Positions 7,374-16,103 of a stretch of DNA of 64,000 bases are shown piece after piece. Location of the stretch: positions 450,992 to 514,991 of the forward strand of contig NZ_LMUV01000011.1 of NCBI RefSeq assembly GCF_009765755.1. The letters are read 5' to 3'. Position numbers and translations under genes: made by a program. The DNA comes from Rhodanobacter sp. L36 (GTDB lineage Bacteria; Pseudomonadota; Gammaproteobacteria; Xanthomonadales; Rhodanobacteraceae). Numbering within the stretch: the stretch's first letter is position 1; the number at the start of each line of letters is the position of its first letter. The notes beneath the pieces are model-generated. The model was not told the DNA's origin. It saw only the letters and a program-made list of their open reading frames with translations, and did no database searches.

Positions 7374-9890
7374 TCAGGCATCCGCGCTGCGAAACGATTC
7401 CACGCTGTACGGCTTGGTGATGACGCGCACGTGCTTGAGCTCCTCGGGCAGGCGCAGCTCTTCGCCGTAGCCGGTTGCGAACATGAAAGGGACGCCGCGC
7501 GAACGCAACTGCAGCGCGACCACCAGACTGGTTTCGTCACCGAGGTTGAAGTCGAGCAGGGCGAATGTAAGCAGCTGGGTTTCGATCAGCTGCAACGCCT
7601 CGCTGACGCGCGAGACACTGTGGACTTTTGACGCACCAAGCCGGGCCAGGATGTCTTCGGCATCGAGGGCGATGATCATGTTGTCTTCCAGTACGAGCAC
7701 CTCGCCTTGCAGGTGATCGAGCGGTGCGGCGCGTTTCGCTGCCACGGCGGCCACCACGCCGTCGCTCAGCCGAAAGAATGCTTTCGGAATGACGAAGTTC
7801 GCTTGCAGCCCGCCTAGCGCATAGTCGACCGCCGCGGTGCCCTTGAGATCGAACGGAATGGCCCGTTCCACGATCGTGCTGCCGAAGCCACGGCGGGTCG
7901 GTGCGCGAACCGGCGGGCCGCCTTGTTCGATCCACGATAGCGTCATGCTGGCGTTTTCATCGATCGCCCATGCGATCACCACGCGTCCGCCGGGCGTGGA
8001 GAACGCGCCGTATTTTGCCGAGTTGGTCATCAGCTCGTGAACCACGAGGGCGATGGTCGAAAAGGCATGCGGATCGAGCAGGATATCCGGCCCGGTCATC
8101 TGCAATCGGTCGCGACCGGGCAGCAGATACGCGTTGGCTTCGGCTTCGATCAGGCTGCGCAGCGGTGCGGCGCTCCACTGCTCGGCGGTGATCTGGTCGT
8201 GCGCACGCGCCAGCGCCTGGATGCGGCCGCTAACCGTTTCGATGAATTCCTCCACATGCGAAACGCCGTCATGGCTCTGGGCGACCAGCCCGCGGATCAA
8301 CCCGAGTATGTTGCGAACCCGGTGATTGAGTTCGGCGATCAGCAACTCGCGTTTCGTGCCAGCTTCCTGGCGCGCGCGATCGGCCGAATCGGAGGCGCGA
8401 AAAATCACTTCGAGCAACGACACGCGCAGTTGCTCGACGACGCGCACGTCGCCGGCGCTCCATTTTCTGCTGTGGCCCTCGACCAGTTCGCTCCAGGCCG
8501 CGAAGCTTTTGCGAGGGCCGATCGCGTCGTCGTTCGCGTTCATCAACGTCGGCTTGCCGGGGTCGCCCGCCCATTCGCGCGCATGGTTCCAGCCGTCGCG
8601 GAAAAAAATGAGGTAGTCGCGCTTCACACTGGAAATCGGCATCGCCAGCATGCCGGCTGCGCAACTGTCGAACTCGCGCGAAGGCGGATAGATGGTGGCC
8701 AGTCGGTCGGTGGAAAAACTCGCGCCGGGCGAGGTCTTGTCGATGAATCGGCCGAGTTCGCGTATCGCGGCGTCGGAAGGCACGCGGCCCGTCGCGCAGA
8801 TCCGGTCGTCGACGATGATGGCCAGGCCGTCGCACTCGATCATTCCGCGCAGCTCGGAGGCCACCGCTGCGAGGTTATCGAAAACCGATCCTTCGCCTGG
8901 CAGCGATGCGATCAGCCGGTTGTGTTGCGCGCGAGTGAATCGCTCCTGCGCCAGTTCCATTTCGCGCTGGCGGTTTTCGACCAGAAACGAAAACATCTGG
9001 CCAAACAATTCCGCTGTAGTGCGCACGCCCAGCGACAGTTGGCGCGGTTTGCCGTGATGGCAGACGATCAGTCCCCACAGCTCGCCCTGCTGCACGATGG
9101 AGATCGACATCGATGCGGCGACGCCCATGTTGCGCAGGTATTGCAGATGGATGGGCGATACCGCGCGCAGCACGCTGAGCGAGAGATCCAGCGGATGCGT
9201 GTTGACGCCGGCAACAGACACGATCGTGCTGACGGCGTCGTCGACGTCGGCGATGATGCGCAAGGTGTTTCGCAGGTAAAGCGCGCGTGCCTGCTGTGGA
9301 ATATCCGAGGCCGGATAATGCAGCCCGAGGTACGGTTCGAGCACGGACTGCGCACGCTCGGCGATCACTTCACCGCTGCCGTCCTCGTCGAATCGATAGA
9401 TCATCACCCGATCGAAGCCGGTCAGCGCGCGCACCTGGCGCGCGGCTTCCTGACAGGTTTCGAGCAGGGTTCCCGCACGTTGCAAGCGCATGATCATCGT
9501 GCGCGTGGATTGCGCCGCGTCGGCGGGATTTTCCGCGACACTCCGTTCGCCTTCGATGACGATCCACTGATCGCTGCGGTGGATGGCCAGATCGAAAGCC
9601 AGACCCGGTTTCAGCACGAGCCCGAACAACCGCTCCACGGAATCGTGCGAGGCCATCGACTGCAAGGCGCCGCGGATCGCGTGCACTCCGTCCTGCGTGA
9701 GCACGTCACTGAGCAGTCGTCCGCATGCTTCGGTCGGGGACAAGCCAAGGTATTCATGCAGGTTTGCGGAGGCTTGGCCGACGCGCCAGTCACTCGATAC
9801 CGTCAGCAGAAATCCGAACGACTGGATGGCGCCGAGGAGATGGATCGGCTCGCGGTCGCACGTGGTGAGCGTCAGGCTGGATCCTGTCAT
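7374..9890 (-). CDS. bphP: Bacteriophytochrome hybrid histidine kinase (PAS-GAF-PHY-HWE kinase-receiver)
   Basis: 838 aa. Cys11, in TTCDREPIHLLG, is the biliverdin attachment site. The GAF domain contains YPASDIPQQAR (192-202, with D196), and PHY runs about 330-500. The kinase has phospho-acceptor H523 in ELNHRVRN, the N-box HELMTNSAKYGA and a W653-x-E655 pair, which mark the HWE/HisKA_2 type. A C-terminal receiver (about 730-838) has its acceptor at D780 in ALLDFN. The protein is therefore a complete red/far-red light sensor with an in-built receiver. AGGGG lies 8 nt before the ATG. It is encoded opposite its chromophore enzyme; no separate response regulator is adjacent. Confidence 0.95.
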   Translation of the reverse strand: MTGSSLTLTTCDREPIHLLGAIQSFGFLLTVSSDWRVGQASANLHEYLGLSPTEACGRLLSDVLTQDGVHAIRGALQSMASHDSVERLFGLVLKPGLAFDLAIHRSDQWIVIEGERSVAENPADAAQSTRTMIMRLQRAGTLLETCQEAARQVRALTGFDRVMIYRFDEDGSGEVIAERAQSVLEPYLGLHYPASDIPQQARALYLRNTLRIIADVDDAVSTIVSVAGVNTHPLDLSLSVLRAVSPIHLQYLRNMGVAASMSISIVQQGELWGLIVCHHGKPRQLSLGVRTTAELFGQMFSFLVENRQREMELAQERFTRAQHNRLIASLPGEGSVFDNLAAVASELRGMIECDGLAIIVDDRICATGRVPSDAAIRELGRFIDKTSPGASFSTDRLATIYPPSREFDSCAAGMLAMPISSVKRDYLIFFRDGWNHAREWAGDPGKPTLMNANDDAIGPRKSFAAWSELVEGHSRKWSAGDVRVVEQLRVSLLEVIFRASDSADRARQEAGTKRELLIAELNHRVRNILGLIRGLVAQSHDGVSHVEEFIETVSGRIQALARAHDQITAEQWSAAPLRSLIEAEANAYLLPGRDRLQMTGPDILLDPHAFSTIALVVHELMTNSAKYGAFSTPGGRVVIAWAIDENASMTLSWIEQGGPPVRAPTRRGFGSTIVERAIPFDLKGTAAVDYALGGLQANFVIPKAFFRLSDGVVAAVAAKRAAPLDHLQGEVLVLEDNMIIALDAEDILARLGASKVHSVSRVSEALQLIETQLLTFALLDFNLGDETSLVVALQLRSRGVPFMFATGYGEELRLPEELKHVRVITKPYSVESFRSADA

Positions 9891-10217
9891 GTGCGTGGCC
9901 CCTGGAATTCCAATGCCTGTCCGACGCTGACGTAACGGTCGTGGCGACAGGAGGGTTCACGGCAGCAGTTCAGTCGTCGCCATGCGCCGACTGAAAGGCC
10001 ACTACCAAGGGTCCACACAAGAGCTGCGCGCTAGGGCATAGCCTCCGCACCATAGCATCTGAGTTGTTACGCGCGCGGGCGTGCGGAAATCGTTCTTGGT
10101 CACATCGAGGCATGGTGCGTGACGAATCGGCAACGCAACCAGCAGAACCGGGCCGACTGTCGCGCGCTCGTGTATTTTCCGGGATGGGCAAATGACCCGA
10201 CAGGGGACTCGATCGTG
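9891..10217. other. Intergenic region between bphP and the M23 peptidase gene
   Basis: 327 bp of divergent upstream DNA. It should contain promoters for both genes, but I found no confident -35/-10 pair, hairpin or small reading frame with a ribosome binding site. The frame of the downstream gene is open back to 10119; that extension looks non-coding. Confidence 0.5.
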
Positions 10218-11459
10218 ATGGACGCAACAGAAAGCGCGGAAGTTGGCACGTTGGCAAATCGTTCGATGCGAATGATCGCAAGGCTGTTGTTTTCCATCAT
10301 GGTCACTGGAGCCGCGTCGGCTTCCGCACAGGATGCGATGGCACCGGTCGAAGTGCGCAATACGTGGGCGCCGCAAGTCGTGACCGGCAGCGATGGTGTG
10401 GTGCATCTGGCCTACGAACTGCACCTACTCAACTTTTATGGCGATACCGGCGTGCTGCAGCTGAGGCATGTCGGTGTGTTCGATGGCACTTCGAAGCGGT
10501 CGTTGGCGACATTTGAAGGGCCGGCACTGGAAGCGATGATGTCGCCGCATGCGCCGGAAGGTGCCAAGGTCGGCGCCGCTCTCTCGATCAAGTCCGGTGC
10601 GCAGGCGACGGTTTTCATCTGGCTCGATCTGCCGAAAGGAACGACGCCGCCCGCGACCTTGCGGCATCGTCTCGAGTTCGAAACGGCGAAGGGCACGACG
10701 ACGTCAGTCGATGGCGCGCGCGTGTATGTCGATACGTCATCACCCGTCGTGCTGGGCGCGCCGCTGCGTGGCGGCTTTTGGGTGGCGACCGAAGGGCCGG
10801 GCAATTCGCGCTCGCATCATTGGGGCAGCACCGTGGTGGTGAACGGGCAACTGACCGTCCCGCAGCGCTACGCGGTCGATCTGATCGGTGTCGATGCTGG
10901 CGGCCATGCCGTTCGCGCCGGCGCGGGCGATTTGCGGCAATCGAAGCATGCGGACTGGATCGGCTTTGGTGCCGACGTACTGGCGGTGGCCGATGGCATG
11001 GGTCGCAGCACGCACGATGGGGCCGTCGATCATCCACCACTTTCACCGCAGGACGAGCCCGCTTCGCTGACCGCCGATGGCCTGTACGGCAACTATGTCG
11101 TGCTGGAAATCTCGCCGCATGTGTTTGCTCATTACGCGCACTTGCAACACGGCAGCGTCGTGGTGAAGGCGGGCCAGCATGTGCATCGCGGCGACGTGCT
11201 GGGGCACGTCGGTCAGTCAGGCAATTCCGGCGGACCGCATCTGCATTTCCAGGTATCGAATGCACCGACCTTCGAAGGCTCCGAAGGCATTCCGTTCGTG
11301 TTCGACCACTTCACCCGGCCGGGCATCTGGTCGGTGAATCAGGCGATCGATTCGAAGGCGGTGTTTCATGCGACGTCGAAGATCGGCATGCATAGAAAAG
11401 AGATGCCGCTGGACAACGACGTGATCGGATTCTCGACGGACCCGCGCCCATCGAAGTGA
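10218..11459 (+). CDS. Secreted M23-family peptidase (LytM-like)
   Basis: 413 aa. After a signal peptide (RMIARLLFSIMVTGAASASAQ) comes a beta-rich region of about 170 residues, then an M23 metallopeptidase fold with GNYVVLEI, H-Y-A-H-L and the GNSGGPHLHFQ motif, whose H-x-H supplies zinc-ligand and catalytic histidines. The usual upstream H-x-x-x-D zinc element is less clear (S-K-H-A-D-W or F-G-A-D), so activity is probable rather than certain. AGGGGA stands upstream of the ATG at 10218. A perfect hairpin crosses the stop codon. Confidence 0.82.
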   Translation: MDATESAEVGTLANRSMRMIARLLFSIMVTGAASASAQDAMAPVEVRNTWAPQVVTGSDGVVHLAYELHLLNFYGDTGVLQLRHVGVFDGTSKRSLATFEGPALEAMMSPHAPEGAKVGAALSIKSGAQATVFIWLDLPKGTTPPATLRHRLEFETAKGTTTSVDGARVYVDTSSPVVLGAPLRGGFWVATEGPGNSRSHHWGSTVVVNGQLTVPQRYAVDLIGVDAGGHAVRAGAGDLRQSKHADWIGFGADVLAVADGMGRSTHDGAVDHPPLSPQDEPASLTADGLYGNYVVLEISPHVFAHYAHLQHGSVVVKAGQHVHRGDVLGHVGQSGNSGGPHLHFQVSNAPTFEGSEGIPFVFDHFTRPGIWSVNQAIDSKAVFHATSKIGMHRKEMPLDNDVIGFSTDPRPSK

Positions 11460-11467
11460 TGGGCGCG
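11443..11467. terminator. Hairpin crossing the M23 peptidase stop codon
   Basis: Perfect 10-bp stem CGCGCCCATC / GATGGGCGCG with a 5-nt loop containing the first base of the TGA. It lies between two convergent genes but has no T-run on either side, so it may be an mRNA 3'-end stabiliser or factor-dependent terminator rather than a classic intrinsic terminator. Confidence 0.4.
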
Positions 11468-11480
11468 AATCGTTGCGAAC

Positions 11481-12326
11481 TCAGTCGTCGTCGTCATCCT
11501 TTTTCGGCACGGTGACCTTGCCCTTGACGTCGCTGTAGGAGACATCGCCGCTATCGCTGTTGCGCACGGTGAAGTTGCCGCCGACACCATCGGCGTGGAT
11601 GTCACCGGAGCCGGTGCTGCCGACTTCGACGTTGTGGCCGACCTGGTCGAGCGTGACGTCGCCCGATCCGGTTTCGCCAACCATGACGCTGCCGCCGATG
11701 TTCCTGAAGACCAGGTCGCCCGACCCGGATTCGTCGGCGCGAACATCGCCGTGCGCTCCATCGATATTGACATCGCCCGATCCGGTTTCGTGCAGATGCA
11801 CGCTGCCGACTTCGCGCACTTTCGCATCGGCCGAACCAAGCCGCAGCGACAGCGCGCCGCTGATGTGGTCGGCAGTGAGGTCGCCGGAGCCGGAGTCGAA
11901 ATCCAGCGCCGCCAGGTTGCTGGCGTTGACGTCGCCCGAGCCGCTGTCGATGCTGACTGCGATGGACGCTGGCACGCGCACCTGCAGTTTCAGGTAGGCA
12001 TAGCTGGAACCGAACAGGCTGATCGTCATGCCGTCGTGGTCGTTTTTCACATCGACGGTGGCGTGATCGCCGCTGCGCTGCGTGTTGACCTGAAGATCGT
12101 CGAGCCACTTCGACTCGGAGGCACACGCGGTTCCGCGTACCTCGATGCGGCTCAACCCGGGTGAGCTCTGGATATCGAGATCGGACGAACCCAGCGTCAG
12201 CACCAGACTCTTCAGGCCAGCCGCGTCGATGTTGGCGTTACGCGCTGCGGGATACTTGCACGGCATCTCCGCGCTGGCCGCAACGGGCAGAAGCAACAAC
12301 AGGAATAAGGTGGCTGATTTACGCAT
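11481..12326 (-). CDS. DUF4097/DUF2807-type beta-helix secreted protein with seven GSGD repeats
   Basis: 281 aa. Signal peptide MRKSATLFLLLLLPVAASA, a globular stretch with two cysteines (23 and 68), then a repeat region with [S/T]-G/D-S-G-D motifs starting at residues 128, 145, 181, 200, 219, 238 and 257 and a degenerate copy (LGSAD) at 163. The last five motifs are exactly 19 residues apart, as expected for one beta-helix turn per repeat in the DUF4097/DUF2807 adhesin-head fold. It ends with five aspartates. A strong GGAGGG site precedes the ATG at 12326; earlier in-frame starts are not supported. The function is unknown; it is presumably exported. Confidence 0.85.
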   Translation of the reverse strand: MRKSATLFLLLLLPVAASAEMPCKYPAARNANIDAAGLKSLVLTLGSSDLDIQSSPGLSRIEVRGTACASESKWLDDLQVNTQRSGDHATVDVKNDHDGMTISLFGSSYAYLKLQVRVPASIAVSIDSGSGDVNASNLAALDFDSGSGDLTADHISGALSLRLGSADAKVREVGSVHLHETGSGDVNIDGAHGDVRADESGSGDLVFRNIGGSVMVGETGSGDVTLDQVGHNVEVGSTGSGDIHADGVGGNFTVRNSDSGDVSYSDVKGKVTVPKKDDDDD

Positions 12327-12550
12327 GAAGTCCCTCCATTGGGGCGCGTTTATTTGCGGGACAAGCTCGTTATACGTGACGCACGGATCGCTGCGATACA
12401 TGACTTTCGGCAAGATTCCGGCGCGGACCGCAAGCGGAATCCGCATCGCCGCCAACTGTGATGCGGCAGGGCGGCAACTGGTTGCATCCGGCGATCTGAT
12501 GCGTCGCGCGTTTGTGTACCCGATGTGCCCGACACCGCCGGCCAAGTCAG

Positions 12551-13189
12551 TCACGGATGCTTCTTCTGATATTGCCTGTAATCATCGTCCAGGCCACTGA
12601 CCAGGTTCTTCAGATAGATGAGGCGCATCTTGGCGATGCCGATGCGGTCGATCGTGGTGTCGATCTCCGTCGGTGTGAGGAATGCACCCTTGGGCTTGGT
12701 GATGACGGCCGAGGCGGCGGTCAGCACATCGACGATCGCCTGCTTCTGAACCTTGTCGACTTCTTGCTGAGAGCGGTAGATGCCGGAGAACTCGCTGGCA
12801 TCCTCATAGGGCATGTAGACGAAGGTACCGGCGGTCTGGGCGGTCTGCCACGCCGTGTCGTCGAAACCGCGGATGGTGAAATTGAAGTTCAGGCTCGCCC
12901 GTGGCGTGTCCGGATGCGTATGAAGTTCGGCAAGCACGGCAAGGTTCTGATCGAGTTCCTGGCTGGTCTCGGCGATCTGCTTTTGAATGCTGGCTACCGT
13001 CTTGGCGTTGTCATTGATTTCGCCATGCAGCGCCGCATCTGCCTCATGCACCATGTTGCGATGGTGTCGCGATTCAACGAAGTCATTCAGGCTCAGCGCG
13101 ATGAGCAGGCCGAGCGTCGTGGTGAAAAGCTCCAGCAAGAGAAACTTCGATCCGTGGATTTTCTTGCTCAAACTGTGAACGTCCAGCAT
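12551..13189 (-). CDS. Hypothetical membrane-anchored protein, one N-terminal TM helix
   Basis: 212 aa. Residues about 15-35 (FLLLELFTTTLGLLIALSLN) form a single transmembrane segment, followed by D-F-V-E-S-R-H-H-R and a long predicted helix (HEADAALHGEINDNAKTVAS) that may coil. I know this layout only from uncharacterised proteins of Xanthomonadales and relatives. Its ATG at 13189 follows GGAGAT. A longer frame to 13747 has no signs of coding. No function can be given from context. Confidence 0.75.
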   Translation of the reverse strand: MLDVHSLSKKIHGSKFLLLELFTTTLGLLIALSLNDFVESRHHRNMVHEADAALHGEINDNAKTVASIQKQIAETSQELDQNLAVLAELHTHPDTPRASLNFNFTIRGFDDTAWQTAQTAGTFVYMPYEDASEFSGIYRSQQEVDKVQKQAIVDVLTAASAVITKPKGAFLTPTEIDTTIDRIGIAKMRLIYLKNLVSGLDDDYRQYQKKHP

Positions 13190-13478
13190 GTGGCATCTCC
13201 ATGGTCCGACGGGCGCGCGGTACCTGGCAGAGATTCGCATTCCCGCGCCTGGCGGACAACCGGCGAACACGTCGGTCGAAGGATCTTGCCAAGATGGTTG
13301 TCGGTGATGAACGCTACGTTGAGCAAGGAAAGGTACGGCGCACAACACCTCCGTTCGTCCCTGCAGTCCGCCATTGGTCACCCGGTCGCCGCTGACCGGC
13401 ACTCTGCGGTGGCACCGCATCGATCTCGCGCCAACACTGGCGGTGTGAAGGCCACTGTGGCCTGGTGAGGGACACGCT

Positions 13479-15296
13479 GTGAAACGTAGAGACTTGCTGA
13501 AAGCGGCGATCGCCATTCCATTTCTTCCGGCCGTCCTGTCGGGCTCGTTGGCCTCGGCGTTCGCAGCGGGAATCCCATCGGGCACGTTTCGCCCGCGCGT
13601 GCGTCCGGGGCAGTCCGGTTGGCCACAGGATGCGCAATGGGAGGAACTGAGCCGCGACGTCGGCGGCCGGCTGATCAAGCCGGTGTCGCCGTTCGCCGGC
13701 GGCGCGTCGTCCGCGGCAACGGCAGAAGCGCTGCGACATCTGGACAACCCCTATTACATCGGCGACGAGCCGGCGCTGACCCAGACCAGCGGCTGGGCCG
13801 ACGCCTGGACCTCGCAGCCCAGCGCGTACGCCGTGGTCGCCCATCACAGCGCGGACGTGGTCGCCGCAGTGAACTTTGCGCGCGAACATCATTTGCGGCT
13901 GGTGGTGAAGGGCGGTGGCCACAGTTACCAGGGCACATCCAACGCGCCGGATTCGTTGCTGGTGTGGACGCGCCACATGAACGACGTGACCTTGCACAAC
14001 GCCTTCGTCGCGCAGGGTTGCGAAGGCTCGCACGCGCCGCAACCGGCGGTGACGATGGGCGCGGGCGCGATGTGGATCGATGCCTACGATGCCGTGACCA
14101 CGCGCGGTGGACGCTACGTGCAGGGCGGTGGCTGCACCACGGTCGGCGTCGCCGGGCTGGTGCAGAGCGGCGGCTTCGGCAGCTTCTCGAAAAACTTCGG
14201 TATCGCGGCAGCCGGCCTGCTCGAAGCGGAGATTGTCACCGCCGATGGCGTGGTGCGGATTGCCAACGCGCGCACCAATCCGGAGTTGTTCTGGGGCATC
14301 AAGGGCGGTGGTGGCGGCAGCCTCGGCGTGGTCACGCGGCTCACCTTGCGCACGCACGAACTCCCCGAGAAATTCGGCGCGGCCTTTGGCGCGATCAAGG
14401 CGCTTTCCGATGAGGCGTATCGCGAACTGATCGCGCGAGCGATGGCGTTCTATCAGGACAAGCTGTTCAACAGGCACTGGGGCGAGCAATGGATATTCCA
14501 GTCCGACAATGTGCTGCGCATAGCCATGGTGTTTCAGGGCATCGACCAGGCGCAGGCGCAGGCGATATGGAAACCGTTTCTCGACTGGGTGCGTTCCAGC
14601 AGCGAGTACAGCATCGCGAAGGAGGTGAAGATTCTCGATTTGCCGGCGGAGCATTTCTGGGATGCCGACTTTTATCGCAAGTACGCGCCTTCCGCGATCG
14701 TTGAAGACGACCGTCCCGGCGCGCCGCGCGATCACATCGTCTGGTCCGGCGACCATGGTCAGGCAGGCTGGTTTCTGCATGCGTATGGATCGGCATGGAT
14801 GCCTGCAACGCTGCTTGAAAAACATGCGCAGCCACGGCTGGTCGATGCGATATTTGCCGCCACGCGACAGTGGGAACTCGCGCTGCATTTCAACAAGGGC
14901 CTTGCGGGCGCGCCGGAAAGTGCGCTGGACGCATCACGCGACACTGCCATGAATCCCGACGTACTCGGCGCGTTCGCACTCGCCATGTGCGGCGCGGATG
15001 GTGCTCCCGCATTTGCAGGCATGCCTGGCCCCGGTGCGAATCTGCCCAAGGCGCGAGGCGAGGCCACCGGAGTGACCAGGGCGATGGAACAATTGTTGAA
15101 GGTCGCGCCGAATGCTGGCTCTTACGTTTCCGAAAGCAATTATTTCGAGCCGGCGTGGCAACGGTCGTTCTGGGGACCGAACTACCCGAGACTCGCCGCG
15201 GTGAAGCGCAAATACGATCCGTCGGGACTGTTCTTCGTTCATCACGGTGTAGGTAGTGAAGCGTGGAGCGCGGATGGATTCACGCCGCAGCGTTGA
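13479..15296 (+). CDS. Tat-exported FAD-linked oxidase with BBE domain
   Basis: 605 aa starting with GTG, with GAGGG upstream. The N-terminus (KRRDLLKAA then a hydrophobic run) looks like a twin-arginine signal. The FAD-binding (VAO/PCMH) domain has KGGGHSYQGTS, whose H148 is the usual covalent flavin ligand, and GGGCTTVGVAG, placing a cysteine where bicovalent berberine-bridge and oligosaccharide oxidases carry theirs. A C-terminal BBE domain includes FWGPNYPRLAAVKRKYDPS. It is expected to oxidise an alcohol, sugar or alkaloid-like substrate in the periplasm with O2; the substrate is unknown. Confidence 0.88.
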   Translation: MKRRDLLKAAIAIPFLPAVLSGSLASAFAAGIPSGTFRPRVRPGQSGWPQDAQWEELSRDVGGRLIKPVSPFAGGASSAATAEALRHLDNPYYIGDEPALTQTSGWADAWTSQPSAYAVVAHHSADVVAAVNFAREHHLRLVVKGGGHSYQGTSNAPDSLLVWTRHMNDVTLHNAFVAQGCEGSHAPQPAVTMGAGAMWIDAYDAVTTRGGRYVQGGGCTTVGVAGLVQSGGFGSFSKNFGIAAAGLLEAEIVTADGVVRIANARTNPELFWGIKGGGGGSLGVVTRLTLRTHELPEKFGAAFGAIKALSDEAYRELIARAMAFYQDKLFNRHWGEQWIFQSDNVLRIAMVFQGIDQAQAQAIWKPFLDWVRSSSEYSIAKEVKILDLPAEHFWDADFYRKYAPSAIVEDDRPGAPRDHIVWSGDHGQAGWFLHAYGSAWMPATLLEKHAQPRLVDAIFAATRQWELALHFNKGLAGAPESALDASRDTAMNPDVLGAFALAMCGADGAPAFAGMPGPGANLPKARGEATGVTRAMEQLLKVAPNAGSYVSESNYFEPAWQRSFWGPNYPRLAAVKRKYDPSGLFFVHHGVGSEAWSADGFTPQR

Positions 15297-15390
15297 GTCC
15301 CATGTCGTGCGCGAACGATGATTTTTATTTGACGAAGTGTCGACATGGAGCATGGGATACGTCTGCGAAACCACAGCGCAGGAGTCCGTC

Positions 15391-15876
15391 ATGCCCGAGA
15401 AGAAAACGCGCGCAGCAGCGGAGAAGGACAAGAAGCAAGGCAAGTCCGCCAGCACGCAGGCCGGCGAATACGTGCATGAGGAAATCGAGCATGTGCGCAA
15501 AGGCAAGCATGGCGCCAAGTCGGCGAAGCAGGCCATCGCGATCGGTCTTTCCAAGGCACGCCGCGCAGGCGTGAAGGCACCGGTAAAGAAGACCGCCAGC
15601 AAGTCCACGCGAAAGAAAGCCGCTTCCGACGAAGCCGCGTCGCACACGCACAAGAAGACGTCCGCCACGCGCTCGAAGGCGACCAGCAAGGCGTTGAAGA
15701 AGGAAGGTCATAGTGCCGCATCGAAGACTGCGCTTTCGCGTCAAGGCAAGAAGAGCGCAGCCAAACGCACCGCAAGTTCGAAATCCAGCGCTGCGAAAAA
15801 GGCGGCAAAGACCAAGGGTGCTGCGGGACGTTCGTCGGCTGCGAAGAAAGCGGCCAAGACGAGGGCTGAGAAGTGA
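15391..15876 (+). CDS. DUF6496-like lysine/alanine-rich basic protein
   Basis: 161 aa, very basic. The conserved part (about residues 25-65) has GEYVHEEIEHVRKGKHG and KQAIAIGLSKARRAG, the DUF6496 signature as I recall it. The remainder is low-complexity KKAA/SKS/KSA repeats like histone H1 and the AlgP-type DNA-binding tails. AGGAG precedes the ATG at 15391. A 58-aa frame overlaps the stop by 4 nt. DNA or nucleoid binding is inferred from composition only. Confidence 0.78.
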   Translation: MPEKKTRAAAEKDKKQGKSASTQAGEYVHEEIEHVRKGKHGAKSAKQAIAIGLSKARRAGVKAPVKKTASKSTRKKAASDEAASHTHKKTSATRSKATSKALKKEGHSAASKTALSRQGKKSAAKRTASSKSSAAKKAAKTKGAAGRSSAAKKAAKTRAEK

Positions 15877-16049
15877 GCGCGAATCGAGCGGACAAGTCTT
15901 CGAGCGCTGAAAAGAAGACGCCCAACTTGCGCACGCCGGTCAAGAAGAACGCGAAGTTCGAGCAGCAACTCGCCGACTCGCGTGACCACGACAAGCAAGT
16001 CGGCAAGCGCGACGTGACCTCGAAACCGGCGAAGCCGAAAACGAAGTGA
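15873..16049 (+). CDS. Small 58-aa basic protein translationally coupled to the DUF6496 gene
   Basis: GTG at 15873 overlaps the upstream TGA in a GTGA junction, a pattern of coupled translation. The product begins MSANRADKSSSAEKKTPN and ends KPAKPKTK, with 13 lysines but more acidic and amide residues in the middle (KFEQQLADSRDHDKQ). It is short, with a GAGGG stretch about 9 nt upstream. I recognise no domain. Coding is supported by the junction, composition matching its partner and clean frame to a stop; a search in related genomes would settle it. Confidence 0.6.
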   Translation: MSANRADKSSSAEKKTPNLRTPVKKNAKFEQQLADSRDHDKQVGKRDVTSKPAKPKTK

Positions 16050-16103
16050 ATGTGGTCTGCGCGTTGTTTCGCATGCCTCAGGGCGCGCGAATCGCGCACG
16101 AGA

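Noticed and set aside
8037..9935. 632-aa open frame antisense to bphP
   Set aside because: It mirrors a complete bacteriophytochrome with all motifs; high GC leaves the opposite frame open. Its product is rich in His/Arg/Gln without a domain.
13314..14888. 524-aa open frame antisense to the FAD oxidase gene
   Set aside because: Mirror of a gene with clear FAD and BBE motifs.
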